Of a stretch of DNA of 10,215 nt, positions 1 through 6,654 are shown piece after piece. The DNA comes from Pseudomonadota bacterium. Lineage in GTDB: Bacteria > Pseudomonadota > Alphaproteobacteria > Azospirillales > Azospirillaceae. The position numbers and the translations under genes are program-made. The stretch spans positions 1 through 10,215 of the forward strand of contig JAEZPL010000816.1 of NCBI GenBank assembly GCA_023413605.1, given 5' to 3'. Numbering within the stretch: the stretch's first letter is position 1; every line of letters starts with the position of its first letter. Below the pieces are notes generated by a model, which saw only the letters and a program-made list of their open reading frames with translations, was not told where the DNA came from and made no database searches.

Positions 1-392
1 GCCTGGGTCGGTCCCGGCACGCGCTCGTGGTAGCCGACGACGATGCCGTCGGTCCCCTGCCGCACCGTGTCGATGGCGACGCCGTAGCCGCCGGTGTCGC
101 GCGGGCCGAGGAAGACGGCCACCGCCATGCGGTCGTCGGGCAGGGCGGACGGGGCGGGGTCGCCGACGCGGGCCCACAGCTCGTCCCACTCCTTCGGGTT
201 GCGGGCGACCACATAGGCCCGCTCGAAGGCCTGGCTGCGGTCGCCCTGCCAGTAGGTGCCGGGGGCGGCGTCGGCGGGCAGCAGCGAGCGCGACGCCCCC
301 GCCGCCGTGTCCGGGGTCGTCTGGCAGGCGCCCAGCAGGGGCAGGGCGACCGCGAAGGCGATCAGGGCGGCGGTGGGCGTCGTCATGCGCAT
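1..392 (-). CDS. PrcB-family lipoprotein, 5' part only (runs off the left edge)
   Basis: About 130 residues are visible and the frame stays open to the window edge. Residues 1-23 form a lipoprotein signal: two Arg, a hydrophobic run, then the lipobox L20-G-A-C23, so Cys23 should be lipidated after cleavage. The mature part contains EWDELWARVGD, then MAVAVFLGPRDTGGYGVAI. The W-x-x-LW and G-x-R-x-TGGY pattern is characteristic of the PrcB C-terminal domain family. PrcB was named as part of a Treponema protease complex; most members have no known role. The start is ATG at 392, with a second in-frame ATG at 386; neither has a clear Shine-Dalgarno. The gene begins 15 bp after the M20 amidohydrolase stop on the same strand, so cotranscription is likely. 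The family call rests on motifs only and the C-terminus is unseen. Confidence 0.72.
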   Translation of the reverse strand, partial: MRMTTPTAALIAFAVALPLLGACQTTPDTAAGASRSLLPADAAPGTYWQGDRSQAFERAYVVARNPKEWDELWARVGDPAPSALPDDRMAVAVFLGPRDTGGYGVAIDTVRQGTDGIVVGYHERVPGPTQ

Positions 393-407
393 GCGGTCAG
401 GCACTGA

Positions 408-1586
408 TCAGGCACTCCGGGGCAGAACGGTCTCGACCAGCGTGGCCCAATAGCTGGCGCCGGTGGTCAGGATCTCGTCGTTGAAGTCATAGTGCGGGTT
501 GTGCAGGCGGCAGCCGGGGCCGGTGTGCGCGCCGTGGCCGAGCCAGACATAGGCCCCAGGCCGTTCCCGCAGCAGATAGCTGAAATCCTCCGCCCCCATG
601 GACGGGTTGGGCGCCCAGGTCACGTTGGCGTCGCCCACAACCTTGGCGGCGATGGTCGCGGCCAGCTTGGCTTCCGCCTCGCTGTTCACGGTGGCGGGGT
701 AGCCCGGCCGGTATTCCAGCGACGCCGTGGCGCCGAAGCCGGCGGCGACGTTCTCCGCCAGGCGGGCCAGCTGCTCGCGGATGCGCTCGCGGGTGGGCTC
801 GGCGAAGGTGCGGACGGTGCCGTGCAGCTTCGCCTCGTCGGGGATGACGTTGAAGGTGGTGCCGGCCTCCACCCAGGTGACGGAGACGACGGCGCTGTCC
901 GCCGGGTCGGTGCCTCGGCTGACGAGGCTCTGCGCCGCGGTGATGATGTGCGCGGAGACCAGCACGGGGTCGATGCCCCGGTGCGGCATGGCGGCGTGGC
1001 CGCCGTGGCCCCGCACGGTGATGGAGAACTGGTCGGCCGCCGCCATCACCGGGCCGGGATGCACGGCGATGGTGTTGGCCGGCATCTCCGGCCAGTTGTG
1101 CAGGCCGTAGACCTGTTCACAGTCGAACCGGTCGAACAGCCCGTCCTCGATCATCCTGAGGCCGCCGCCCTTGCCCTCCTCGGCGGGCTGGAAGATGAAG
1201 CGCACCACGCCGTCGAAGTTGCGCGTCTCCGCCAGATAGCGGGCGGCCCCCAGGAGCATGGCTGTGTGGCCGTCGTGGCCGCAGGCGTGCATCGTGCCGG
1301 GGTTCTTCGAGGCGTGGGCGAAGCTGTTGGCCTCCGGCATCGGCAGCGCGTCCATGTCGGCGCGCAGGCCGATGGCCCGGTCGCTCTCGCCGCGGCCCTT
1401 CAGCGTGCCGACGACGCCGGTTCCGGCGAGGCCGCGGTGAACCTCGATCCCCCAATCGGCCAGCTTCGCGGCCACGAGGTCGGAGGTCCGGTGCTCCTCG
1501 TACGCCAGTTCGGGATGGGCATGGATGTCCCGGCGCCACGCGGTCATGTCCGCGTGGAAGTCGGCGATGCGGTTGATGATGGGCAT
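408..1586 (-). CDS. M20-family metal-dependent amidohydrolase (hippurate hydrolase/IAA-amino acid hydrolase type)
   Basis: This 392-residue protein has the normal length for the M20D amidohydrolase group, which cleaves N-acyl or N-aroyl amino acids such as hippurate. Recognisable elements in order are an N-terminal RRDIHAHPELAYEE (18-31), GLRADMDALPM (73-83), the metal-site segment HACGHDGHTAMLLGAA (100-115), FQPAEEG (132-138), GLHN (161-164), the lid-domain HGGHAAMPH (194-202), SMGAEDFSYLL (329-339) and LHNPHYDFNDE (361-371). Expected metal ligands Cys102, His104, the Glu136/Glu137 pair, His163 and His362 are all present, so it should be active. No signal peptide is seen, so it is cytoplasmic. 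The exact substrate cannot be read from sequence. The start ATG has only a weak ribosome site. The PrcB-like lipoprotein gene follows after 15 bp; a perfect inverted repeat (1608-1624) lies 21 bp upstream of the start. Confidence 0.92.
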   Translation of the reverse strand: MPIINRIADFHADMTAWRRDIHAHPELAYEEHRTSDLVAAKLADWGIEVHRGLAGTGVVGTLKGRGESDRAIGLRADMDALPMPEANSFAHASKNPGTMHACGHDGHTAMLLGAARYLAETRNFDGVVRFIFQPAEEGKGGGLRMIEDGLFDRFDCEQVYGLHNWPEMPANTIAVHPGPVMAAADQFSITVRGHGGHAAMPHRGIDPVLVSAHIITAAQSLVSRGTDPADSAVVSVTWVEAGTTFNVIPDEAKLHGTVRTFAEPTRERIREQLARLAENVAAGFGATASLEYRPGYPATVNSEAEAKLAATIAAKVVGDANVTWAPNPSMGAEDFSYLLRERPGAYVWLGHGAHTGPGCRLHNPHYDFNDEILTTGASYWATLVETVLPRSA

Positions 1587-1607
1587 GGCTCTGACGGTGT
1601 GTTGTCT

Positions 1608-1624
1608 TGAACGGAGGCCGTTCA
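1608..1624. repeat. Perfect inverted repeat TGAACGG-AGG-CCGTTCA between GST and amidohydrolase genes
   Basis: Seven-base arms surround a 3-base centre in the 74-bp gap between the GST stop and the amidohydrolase start. It could be a repressor operator for the amidohydrolase or a short RNA hairpin. No T-run follows on the minus strand, so it is a poor intrinsic terminator. A second short palindrome, AGCGGCGCCGCT, lies about 15 bp to its right. Confidence 0.35.
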
Positions 1625-1660
1625 GGAAGAATGGGGGAGCGGCGCCGCTTTGGGTATGGC

Positions 1661-2278
1661 CTATTCCGGCACGGCCATGCCGCGCTTGACCGCGGGCCGT
1701 TCCGCGATGGCGTCGTGCCAGCGCTTCATGTTGGGGAAGCGCTCCAGCAGGCTGCCGCCGGCCACCGCAGCCGCCGCGATGAACGGATAGCAGGCGATGT
1801 CGGCGATGGAGTAGGAGCCGGCCAGATACTCCGTCTCGCCCAGCCGCGTTTCCAGCGCGTTGTAGCTGCGCATCAGCTCGCCCTTGAACAGGTCGATGGC
1901 GTAGGGGATCTTTTCCGGCGCGCGGACGGAGAAGCGGAACATGTCCACGGCCATGGGGCCCAGGTCGCTGATGCCCAGCATGAGCCAGCTCATCGCCTCG
2001 GCCCGGTCGTCCACGCCTTCCGGCAGCAGGCGGCCGGTGCGCTCCGCATAGTGCAGCAGGATGGCGCCCGACCCGAACAGCCGGCGCTTCTTGCCGCCGG
2101 GCAGGTCCTCGACCACCGCCGGCAGCTTGCCGATCGGGCTGATCGCCAGATAGTCGGGGTGTTTGTTCTCCCCCGCCAGAATGTCGATCTTGTGGACCTT
2201 GTAGGTCAGGCCCAGCTCCTCCAGGAGGATGGAGGCCTTGTGTCCGTTCGGCGTGGCGAAGCTGTAGAGCGTGATCAT
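1661..2278 (-). CDS. Glutathione S-transferase, nu-like (YfcG/YghU type)
   Basis: The 205-residue protein has the typical bacterial GST length. The N-terminal thioredoxin-like domain begins LYSFATPNGHKASILLEELG (4-23), with the TPNG-x-K motif used by nu-class GSTs such as E. coli YfcG in place of a catalytic Tyr. It continues with the cis-Pro segment PIGKLPAVV (48-56) and the glutathione-binding turn GSGAILLHYAERTG (69-82). The all-alpha C-terminal domain has the N-capping motif SIADIACYPF (157-166). YfcG-type proteins act as glutathione-dependent disulfide reductases or peroxidases; that role is inferred. Where YfcG-like proteins often have Glu before SGAIL, this one has Gly69. The reading frame stays open upstream through antisense hemN, but family alignment and a purine-rich GGGGGGACGGG before ATG fix the start at 2278. 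It probably has its own promoter, 146 bp after hemN. Confidence 0.88.
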   Translation of the reverse strand: MITLYSFATPNGHKASILLEELGLTYKVHKIDILAGENKHPDYLAISPIGKLPAVVEDLPGGKKRRLFGSGAILLHYAERTGRLLPEGVDDRAEAMSWLMLGISDLGPMAVDMFRFSVRAPEKIPYAIDLFKGELMRSYNALETRLGETEYLAGSYSIADIACYPFIAAAAVAGGSLLERFPNMKRWHDAIAERPAVKRGMAVPE

Positions 2279-2386
2279 TGGTGCCCGTCCCCCCTGCCGC
2301 TTCCGCGAAAGCGTGCTGACGCCACCACTTTCGCCGATTTGCGCGTCGAAGGCCAGAGGGTGCGGGCTTGCCGTCGGGAGCCGCCC

Positions 2387-2437
2387 GGCCGGGATCAGAT
2401 CGCCTGGTATTACACTGGCCGGGATCAGACCGCCCGG
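2387..2437. repeat. Two 21-bp direct repeats, 30 bp apart, the second spanning the hemN stop codon
   Basis: Copies at 2387-2407 and 2417-2437 both begin GGCCGGGATCAGA and differ at 2 of 21 positions, separated by the AT-rich linker TATTACACT. The hemN stop codon (2427-2425) lies inside the right-hand copy, and the left-hand copy carries the same TGATCCCGGCC in non-coding DNA. This looks like a small local duplication of the hemN 3' end. No intrinsic terminator is evident in the 146-bp gap. Confidence 0.6.
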
Positions 2438-3834
2438 CTGTGCCGTCCGGCGCCCGTGGACAGGTAGGTGTCGAACCGGGCCGCCACGATGCGCATCAGC
2501 GGGCGGGCGGACTCCGGCACGCCGACGCGGCGGCCCTCCACCACGGCGACGCCGTCGGTGACGAGATCGTCCATGGCCGCAAGGTCGGCGTCGAAGGTCC
2601 CGGCGTCCAGCCCGTGTGCCTCGGCCACGGCGCCGACATCGACCGACAGGTCGCACATCAGCCGCACGATCAGGTCGCGGCGCAGCCGGTCCTCGGCGGT
2701 CAGGGCCAGCCCCTTGCCGGTGGCGAGGTTGCCGGATTCGATGGCTTGGGCGTAGTGGTCGAAGGGCACGGCGTTCTGCACATAGCCCTGGGGCAGGGCA
2801 CCGATCGAGGACGCGCCGAAGCCCAGCAGCACTTCCGCGTCGTCGGTCGTGTAGCCCTGGAAGTTGCGGCTCAGCCGGCCTTCCGCCTGCTGCACGGCCA
2901 GCTCGTCGGACGGCTTGGCGAAGTGGTCGAGTCCGATGGGCTGGAAGCCGGCGCCGGTCAGAACCTCGGAGATGGCCGCGAACTGCTCCCAACGGCCCAG
3001 CGTGCCGGCCAGCGCGGCCTCGTCGATCTTCTTCTGGTGCGTCTTCATCCACGGAACGTGGGCGTAGCCGAACACCGACAGCCGGTCCGGATCCATGGCC
3101 AGCGCGATTTCAGCGGACCGCGCGACGCTCTCCACCGACTGCTTGGGCAGGCCGTACATCAGGTCCAGGTTGATGTGGCGGATGCCGTTGGCGCGCAGCC
3201 ATTCCAGCGTCTGCTCGGTCCGCTCGCGCGGCTGGATGCGGTTGATGGCCGCCTGGACGTCGGGGTCGAAGTCCTGCACGCCCAGCGAGGCGCGGTTCAC
3301 CCCGGCGCGGCCCAGCGCCTCCGCCATCTCCTTGGTCAGGGTGCGCGGGTCGATCTCCACCGCGATCTCGGCGCCGTCCACCACGTCGTACCGCGCGCGC
3401 AGCAGCGCGATCAGCGATTCGAAATCCTCGGGCGCCATCATGGTCGGCGTGCCGCCGCCGAAATGGATGTGCCGCACCTTCAGCCGGCCGGGGATCAGGT
3501 CGGCGACCATGCCGACCTCGCGCCGCAGATGGCCCAGATACTCCGCGATGGGCGCGTAGCGCGCCACGATCTTGGTGTGGCAACCGCAGTACCAGCACAT
3601 CTGCGCGCAGAACGGCACGTGGAGGTACAGCGAGCCCGCGTGGGCGGCGGTGTCCAGCCCCTCCAGCCAGCCGCGGTACGCCGCCGCCCCAACGTCGGGG
3701 GTGAAGTGCGGGGCGGTCGGGTAGCTGGTGTAGCGGGGCACGCGCAGCCCGTCGTACTTGGCGAGCAGGCCGGCGTTCAGGGAGCCGTTCGGAACGGCGG
3801 ATGCGGCGGGGGGCACGGGGGAGATCGCGTTCAT
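2425..3834 (-). CDS. hemN: Oxygen-independent coproporphyrinogen III dehydrogenase (radical SAM HemN)
   Basis: This 469-residue protein oxidatively decarboxylates coproporphyrinogen III to protoporphyrinogen IX without oxygen, using S-adenosylmethionine and a 4Fe-4S cluster, in cytoplasmic haem synthesis. The sequence shows the true HemN N-terminal signature RVPRYTSYPTAPHF (31-44), the cluster motif C76-x3-C80-x2-C83 followed by G-C85 (a feature of real HemN rather than the HemW-like proteins), HFGGGTPT (124-131), EIDPRTL (160-166), LGVQDF (184-189) and NLDLMYGLP (222-230). The C-terminal HemN domain is complete. The start is ATG at 3834 with GGAGG 12 bases upstream. An FNR/FixK-type box lies upstream, as expected for a gene induced at low oxygen. 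It is probably monocistronic, since the GST gene follows only after 146 bp. Confidence 0.96.
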   Translation of the reverse strand: MNAISPVPPAASAVPNGSLNAGLLAKYDGLRVPRYTSYPTAPHFTPDVGAAAYRGWLEGLDTAAHAGSLYLHVPFCAQMCWYCGCHTKIVARYAPIAEYLGHLRREVGMVADLIPGRLKVRHIHFGGGTPTMMAPEDFESLIALLRARYDVVDGAEIAVEIDPRTLTKEMAEALGRAGVNRASLGVQDFDPDVQAAINRIQPRERTEQTLEWLRANGIRHINLDLMYGLPKQSVESVARSAEIALAMDPDRLSVFGYAHVPWMKTHQKKIDEAALAGTLGRWEQFAAISEVLTGAGFQPIGLDHFAKPSDELAVQQAEGRLSRNFQGYTTDDAEVLLGFGASSIGALPQGYVQNAVPFDHYAQAIESGNLATGKGLALTAEDRLRRDLIVRLMCDLSVDVGAVAEAHGLDAGTFDADLAAMDDLVTDGVAVVEGRRVGVPESARPLMRIVAARFDTYLSTGAGRHSRAV

Positions 3835-3846
3835 GGCCGGGAGAAT

Positions 3847-3851
3847 CCTCC
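3847..3851 (-). promoter_or_regulatory. hemN ribosome binding site (GGAGG)
   Basis: GGAGG on the minus strand lies 12 bases before the ATG at 3834. It supports that start and shows the transcript must begin to the right of 3851, which matters for interpreting the FNR-type box. Confidence 0.6.
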
Positions 3852-3869
3852 AAGCGAGGCCCCGGCGCT

Positions 3870-3883
3870 TTGACCCACGTCAA
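3870..3883. promoter_or_regulatory. FNR/FixK-type box TTGACCCACGTCAA upstream of hemN
   Basis: The site has two perfectly symmetric half-sites, TTGAC and GTCAA, separated by four bases. It matches the TTGA-N6-TCAA pattern of alphaproteobacterial FNR/FixK regulators, which activate hemN at low oxygen. Its centre is about 42 bp from the hemN ATG, so a classical -41.5 activating position would put the transcript start almost on the ATG and leave no room for the GGAGG ribosome site. The position therefore fits overlap with the core promoter better than class II activation. Confidence 0.75.
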
Positions 3884-3916
3884 GAGTTGCGGCAGTCAAG
3901 AGGCATGGGCGTCAAG
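3879..3916. repeat. Three GTCAAG motifs at exact 16-bp spacing in the hemN control region
   Basis: GTCAAG occurs at 3879-3884, 3895-3900 and 3911-3916 (CTTGAC on the hemN strand). The first is the right half of the FNR-type box. The first two copies share the longer GTCAAGAG. TTGAC also resembles a -35 element, but no convincing -10 at 16-18 bp was found for any copy. Confidence 0.5.
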
Positions 3917-3958
3917 CGACGTGATGTCTCACCCCGCCTCGCGGCCTTTCCGGCGGCT

Positions 3959-4741
3959 TCAGACCCCCAGCGCCCAGCTCGGCATCTGCGTCAGCGCGGC
4001 GGCCATGTCCATCGCGCCGCTGCTCAGCTGCCTGCCCGACAGGGTCATCTGCCCGCCGGCCCGCTCGATCTGCTGGAACAGCCGTTCGTAGCGGCGGAAG
4101 ACGCGCTCCCGTTCCTTCTCGCCCTTCGCCTCGTCCAGGTCGACGGCGTAGCGGACGGCCAGCTTGCCGTGGGCGTTGAAGGCGTGGGCGCTGGCGATTC
4201 CGCGGTACTCGTTGGCCAGATCCGGATCCTCGGCGAACAGGCGTTCGATCTTCGCCTTGTCCGGATGATCGCCGCGCACGACGATGGTGCCGTCCGAGGT
4301 CACGTCCATCTGGACCGGAATGCGCGTGTCCACCCCGGCCAGCGCGAAGCGGCGGTCGAGCGTCTCGGCGAAGGCTGCGGTTTTTTCCTTCAGCACCCCG
4401 GAAAAATTGTCCGCCCGGCAGAAATTGCCGGCTTCTCCGACCGCATTGGACGGGGTGGAAGCCGGGTCCGGCGCGGTGGAGTCCACCGAGTTTGCGGCCT
4501 TGTTTGTGGTCGTGCTTGCGGCGATCAGGCTGACCTCGGCCAAGCCGCCCACCCATCGTCCACCTGCCACGGTGCCGCCGCCCAAGGTGTTGACGGGAAA
4601 CGTGGATTTCGGCGCGTCCGCGGTTGCGTCCGCCTCCGTCAGGACGGCGGAAAAGGGCTGGTCCGGCGCGGGCAGGGCCTTGGCCTGGCGGTGTGGCGCG
4701 GCGCTTGCGCTCAGCCGGTCGGCGGCTGTGATGATGGTCAT
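3959..4741 (-). CDS. Protein of unknown function behind a likely sigma-54 promoter
   Basis: I do not recognise this 260-residue protein. Residues 1-110 are low-complexity, rich in Ala, Thr, Ser and Gly, and probably unstructured. Residues 112-235 look folded: a helix (NFSGVLKEKTAAFAETLDRR), a beta-like stretch with IPVQMDVTSDGTIVVRGDHPD (141-161), a helix KAKIERLFAEDPDLANEYR (162-180), then a highly charged helix EAKGEKERERVFRRYERLFQQIER. There is one Cys (108), no signal peptide and no membrane segment. A frame extension to 4792 would add a basic 17-residue N-terminus, but the strong GGAGGAG before ATG 4741 fixes the start. An excellent sigma-54 -24/-12 element lies 47 bp upstream, so regulation by RpoN and an enhancer-binding protein (flagellar, nitrogen or another regulon) is inferred. 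hemN follows after 124 bp and is probably separate. Confidence 0.8.
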   Translation of the reverse strand: MTIITAADRLSASAAPHRQAKALPAPDQPFSAVLTEADATADAPKSTFPVNTLGGGTVAGGRWVGGLAEVSLIAASTTTNKAANSVDSTAPDPASTPSNAVGEAGNFCRADNFSGVLKEKTAAFAETLDRRFALAGVDTRIPVQMDVTSDGTIVVRGDHPDKAKIERLFAEDPDLANEYRGIASAHAFNAHGKLAVRYAVDLDEAKGEKERERVFRRYERLFQQIERAGGQMTLSGRQLSSGAMDMAAALTQMPSWALGV

Positions 4742-4745
4742 ACGT

Positions 4746-4754
4746 CTCCTCCGG
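4746..4754 (-). promoter_or_regulatory. Ribosome binding site deciding the start at 4741
   Basis: GGAGGAG on the minus strand lies about 5 bases before the ATG at 4741. It is much stronger than anything near the upstream in-frame ATG at 4792. Confidence 0.7.
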
Positions 4755-4787
4755 CGTTTTTCTTCTCGGGGCGTACAACCAAAGACA

Positions 4788-4804
4788 TGCAAGCGCTTTG
4801 CCGG
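4788..4804 (-). promoter_or_regulatory. Sigma-54 (RpoN) promoter, -24/-12
   Basis: On the minus strand the sequence CCGGCAAAGCGCTTGCA carries the invariant GG (4802-4801) and GC (4790-4789) with the required 10-base spacing, within GGCA-N7-TTGCA. It differs from the consensus YTGGCACG-N4-TTGCW at three of the conserved positions (T, C and G of TGGCACG). Transcription would start near 4777, leaving a leader of about 35 bases with a strong GGAGGAG before the ATG at 4741. That geometry makes a chance match less likely. Confidence 0.6.
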
Positions 4805-4822
4805 ACCGATCCGGTCATCGGG

Positions 4823-4849
4823 CCGATTCAGGTTATTTCAGGTTATCGG
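4823..4849. repeat. Perfect 10-bp tandem repeat inside an inverted repeat, upstream of the sigma-54 promoter
   Basis: TTCAGGTTAT occurs twice head to tail at 4827-4836 and 4837-4846, framed by CCGAT (4823-4827) and ATCGG (4845-4849). A separate short hairpin, CCGGA-CCGA-TCCGG, is at 4801-4814. The block lies about 20-48 bp upstream of the -24 element and immediately after the DUF4112 gene. It could bind an activator or IHF, or be the tail of the DUF4112 transcript; no T-run for a terminator is present. Confidence 0.45.
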
Positions 4850-4856
4850 GGTCTGT

Positions 4857-5282
4857 TCAGGCCGATCCCGCCAGCCGGTCCTCCAGGTGCTTGTGCAGCA
4901 GGTCCAGGTTCATCCGGTTCGCCTTGAAGGCGATGTCGAAGACGGTGCCCAGCACGGGGACCGAGCCGCCGGCCCAGTCCACCAGCAGGTTGGCGACCAT
5001 CCGCGCGACGAGGCTCTTCGGGATGCCGAAGCGGGCCGCTTCCAGGATGATGTAGGCGGACACCACCGCGGTGGCGGTGTCGCCCACGACGGGAAACAAA
5101 CTGGCGATGCCGTCGAGCCCGACGGGGATCCGCGTGCCGGGAATGCGCCAGCGCGTGTCCATCAGCCGCGTCAGCCGGCGCAATCGCTCCAACCGCTTGA
5201 AATCGATGTCAATTCCCGGCGGCGCCGCAGCGCCGCGAGGGTGGGTGTCGACAGGCGCTGGACGGGTGCGGATGGCGGTCAT
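4857..5282 (-). CDS. DUF4112-family membrane protein
   Basis: This 141-residue protein matches the DUF4112 pattern across its length: RLERLRRLTRLMDTRWRIPGT (31-50), then RIPVGLDGIASLFPVVGDTA (51-70), a hydrophobic segment TAVVSAYIILEAARFGIPKS (71-90), LVARMVANLLVDWAGGSVPVLG (91-112) and FDIAFKANRMNLDLLHKHL (115-133). The conserved D-x-x-x-x-IPGT, GLD, GxxPxxGD, RMxxN and FDxxxKANxxN elements are all there; the usual Asp after the last PxxG is Thr113. The family is small, membrane-associated and of unknown function. The first 24 residues are a disordered Pro/Arg/Ala-rich leader. I chose the ATG at 5282, preceded by a weak GGTGA; a GTG at 5291 and a TTG at 5336 are possible. It has its own 121-bp gap from nhaA. 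Confidence 0.88.
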   Translation of the reverse strand: MTAIRTRPAPVDTHPRGAAAPPGIDIDFKRLERLRRLTRLMDTRWRIPGTRIPVGLDGIASLFPVVGDTATAVVSAYIILEAARFGIPKSLVARMVANLLVDWAGGSVPVLGTVFDIAFKANRMNLDLLHKHLEDRLAGSA

Positions 5283-5381
5283 GGCGTTCACCGGGGTGGT
5301 GGATGACACCGGGGGCGGGCTGCCGGGCGTTCCCAAACCCGAACAACCCGCGGCTGCGCGTCCGGTTCCCGGCTTATCTCT

Positions 5382-5395
5382 ACCGAGTAATCGGT
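5382..5395. other. Short hairpin ACCGA-GTAA-TCGGT between nhaA and the DUF4112 gene
   Basis: The 5-bp stem with a GTAA loop is followed on the plus strand by TCTTTT. It lies just after the nhaA stop, so on the transcribed minus strand the T-rich stretch becomes an A-rich stretch preceding the stem, which suits termination of plus-strand rather than nhaA transcription. It is too short to call a terminator. Confidence 0.25.
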
Positions 5396-5403
5396 TCTTT
5401 TGG

Positions 5404-6609
5404 TCAGCGCGTCTGCTCCGCCATCCGCGCGCCGCGCGCGGCCCCGGAGGCGTGGAGCAGGGCGTAGCCGACCAGGGCCGAGGCGATGGAGCCCACCAGC
5501 ACGCCCAACCGCACCGCGACCGCGTGCTCCGGGTCGGGGAAGGCGAGGGTGCCGATGAACAGGCTCATGGTGAAGCCGATGCCGGTCAGCACCGACACGC
5601 CGTAGAACTGCATCCAGGTCGCCCCGGCCGGCAGGCCGGACAGGCCGAACCGGATCGCCAGGCCGGAGGTCAGCATCACCCCCAGCTGCTTGCCCAGGAA
5701 CAGGCCCAGCGCGATGCCCAGCGGCACCGGCTCCGCCAGGCTGGACGGGGAGATGCCGGCCAGCGAGACGCCCGCGTTGGCCAGCGCGAAGATCGGCAGG
5801 ATCAGGAAGGCCACCCACGGGTGCAGCGCGTGCTCCAGCCGGTGCAGCGGCGTCTCCTCCTGCACGTCGTCCTTGCGGCGCCCGCCGCGCAGGGGAATGG
5901 CGAAGGCCAGGGCCACGCCGGCCAGCGTGGCGTGCACGCCCGACTTCAGCACGCACACCCACAGCACCAGCCCCAGCAGCATGTAAGGCGTCAGGCGGCG
6001 CACCCCGATCAGGTTCAGCCAGACCAGGCCCAGCCCCGCGATGGCCGCGAAGCCCAGCGCCGCCGGCACGATCCCGTGGGTGTAGAAGGCGGCGATGATG
6101 ACGATGGCGCCCAGGTCGTCCATGATGGCCAGGGCCAGCAGGAAGATGCGCAAGGACGTCGGCACCCGCGATCCCAGCAGCGCCAGAACGCCGACCGCGA
6201 AGGCGATGTCGGTGGCCGCCGGAATGGCCCAGCCCTGCATGGTCACCGGGTCGCCCCAGTTGAAGTACACGTAGACCAGCGCCGGCACCACCATGCCGCC
6301 CAGCGCCGCAATGCCCGGCAGCATCGCCTTGGACCGGTTGGACAGCTCGCCCGCCAGCACCTCGCGCTTGATCTCCAGCCCGACGACCAGGAAGAACACG
6401 GCCATCAGGCCGTCGTTGATCCACAGGATCAGCGGTTTGTCGATGCCGAAGCCGCCCGCCGTCACGGTCACCGGCAGGGCCAGCAGCGCCTCGTACAGCG
6501 GGGCGGCGGCCGAATTCGCCCAGACCAGGGCGATGGCCGAAGCGATCATCAGGGCCACGCCGGCGGCGGCTTCGTTTTCAAGGAAGTCTCGGATGGCGGG
6601 CAATTTCAT
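5404..6609 (-). CDS. nhaA: Na+/H+ antiporter NhaA
   Basis: This 401-residue inner-membrane protein exchanges cytoplasmic Na+ (or Li+) for external protons and maintains pH and salt balance. It has the usual NhaA length and about twelve hydrophobic segments. Key residues are present: the unwound-helix motif [11 protein letters not shown] with Asp134 (E. coli Asp133), the ion-binding pair in IMDDLGAI at Asp164-Asp165 (E. coli 163/164), [10 protein letters not shown] with His226 (E. coli pH-sensor region His225), and FLGKQLG with Lys307 (E. coli Lys300). [23 protein letters not shown] (61-83) is another family signature. The charged loop [24 protein letters not shown] separates the two halves. 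GAGAGA lies about 12 bases before the ATG. The leader is structured (6655-6722), so translational or transcriptional control by an RNA element is possible. Confidence 0.97.
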   Translation of the reverse strand: MKLPAIRDFLENEAAAGVALMIASAIALVWANSAAAPLYEALLALPVTVTAGGFGIDKPLILWINDGLMAVFFLVVGLEIKREVLAGELSNRSKAMLPGIAALGGMVVPALVYVYFNWGDPVTMQGWAIPAATDIAFAVGVLALLGSRVPTSLRIFLLALAIMDDLGAIVIIAAFYTHGIVPAALGFAAIAGLGLVWLNLIGVRRLTPYMLLGLVLWVCVLKSGVHATLAGVALAFAIPLRGGRRKDDVQEETPLHRLEHALHPWVAFLILPIFALANAGVSLAGISPSSLAEPVPLGIALGLFLGKQLGVMLTSGLAIRFGLSGLPAGATWMQFYGVSVLTGIGFTMSLFIGTLAFPDPEHAVAVRLGVLVGSIASALVGYALLHASGAARGARMAEQTR

Positions 6610-6654
6610 GGGCCAATATCTCTCACATTTACGGTGCTTCGGGCGTCTTGTGAT

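Noticed and set aside
2279..3052. In-frame upstream extension of the GST frame
   Set aside because: It is antisense-frame shadow of hemN on the same strand with Arg/Pro/Gly-rich composition; the GST family starts at 2278 with a ribosome site.
3887..3899. Second FNR-like box TTGC...TCAA next to the first
   Set aside because: The half-site spacing is one base short of TTGA-N6-TCAA and the left half is imperfect.
4415..4431. Inverted repeat CCGGCA-GAAAT-TGCCGG as a regulatory site
   Set aside because: It is inside the coding sequence of the unknown 260-residue protein, with no supporting context.
5382..5400. Hairpin followed by TCTTTT as a terminator
   Set aside because: Five-bp stem only and the T-run is on the plus strand, where no gene ends; kept only as a low-confidence structure.
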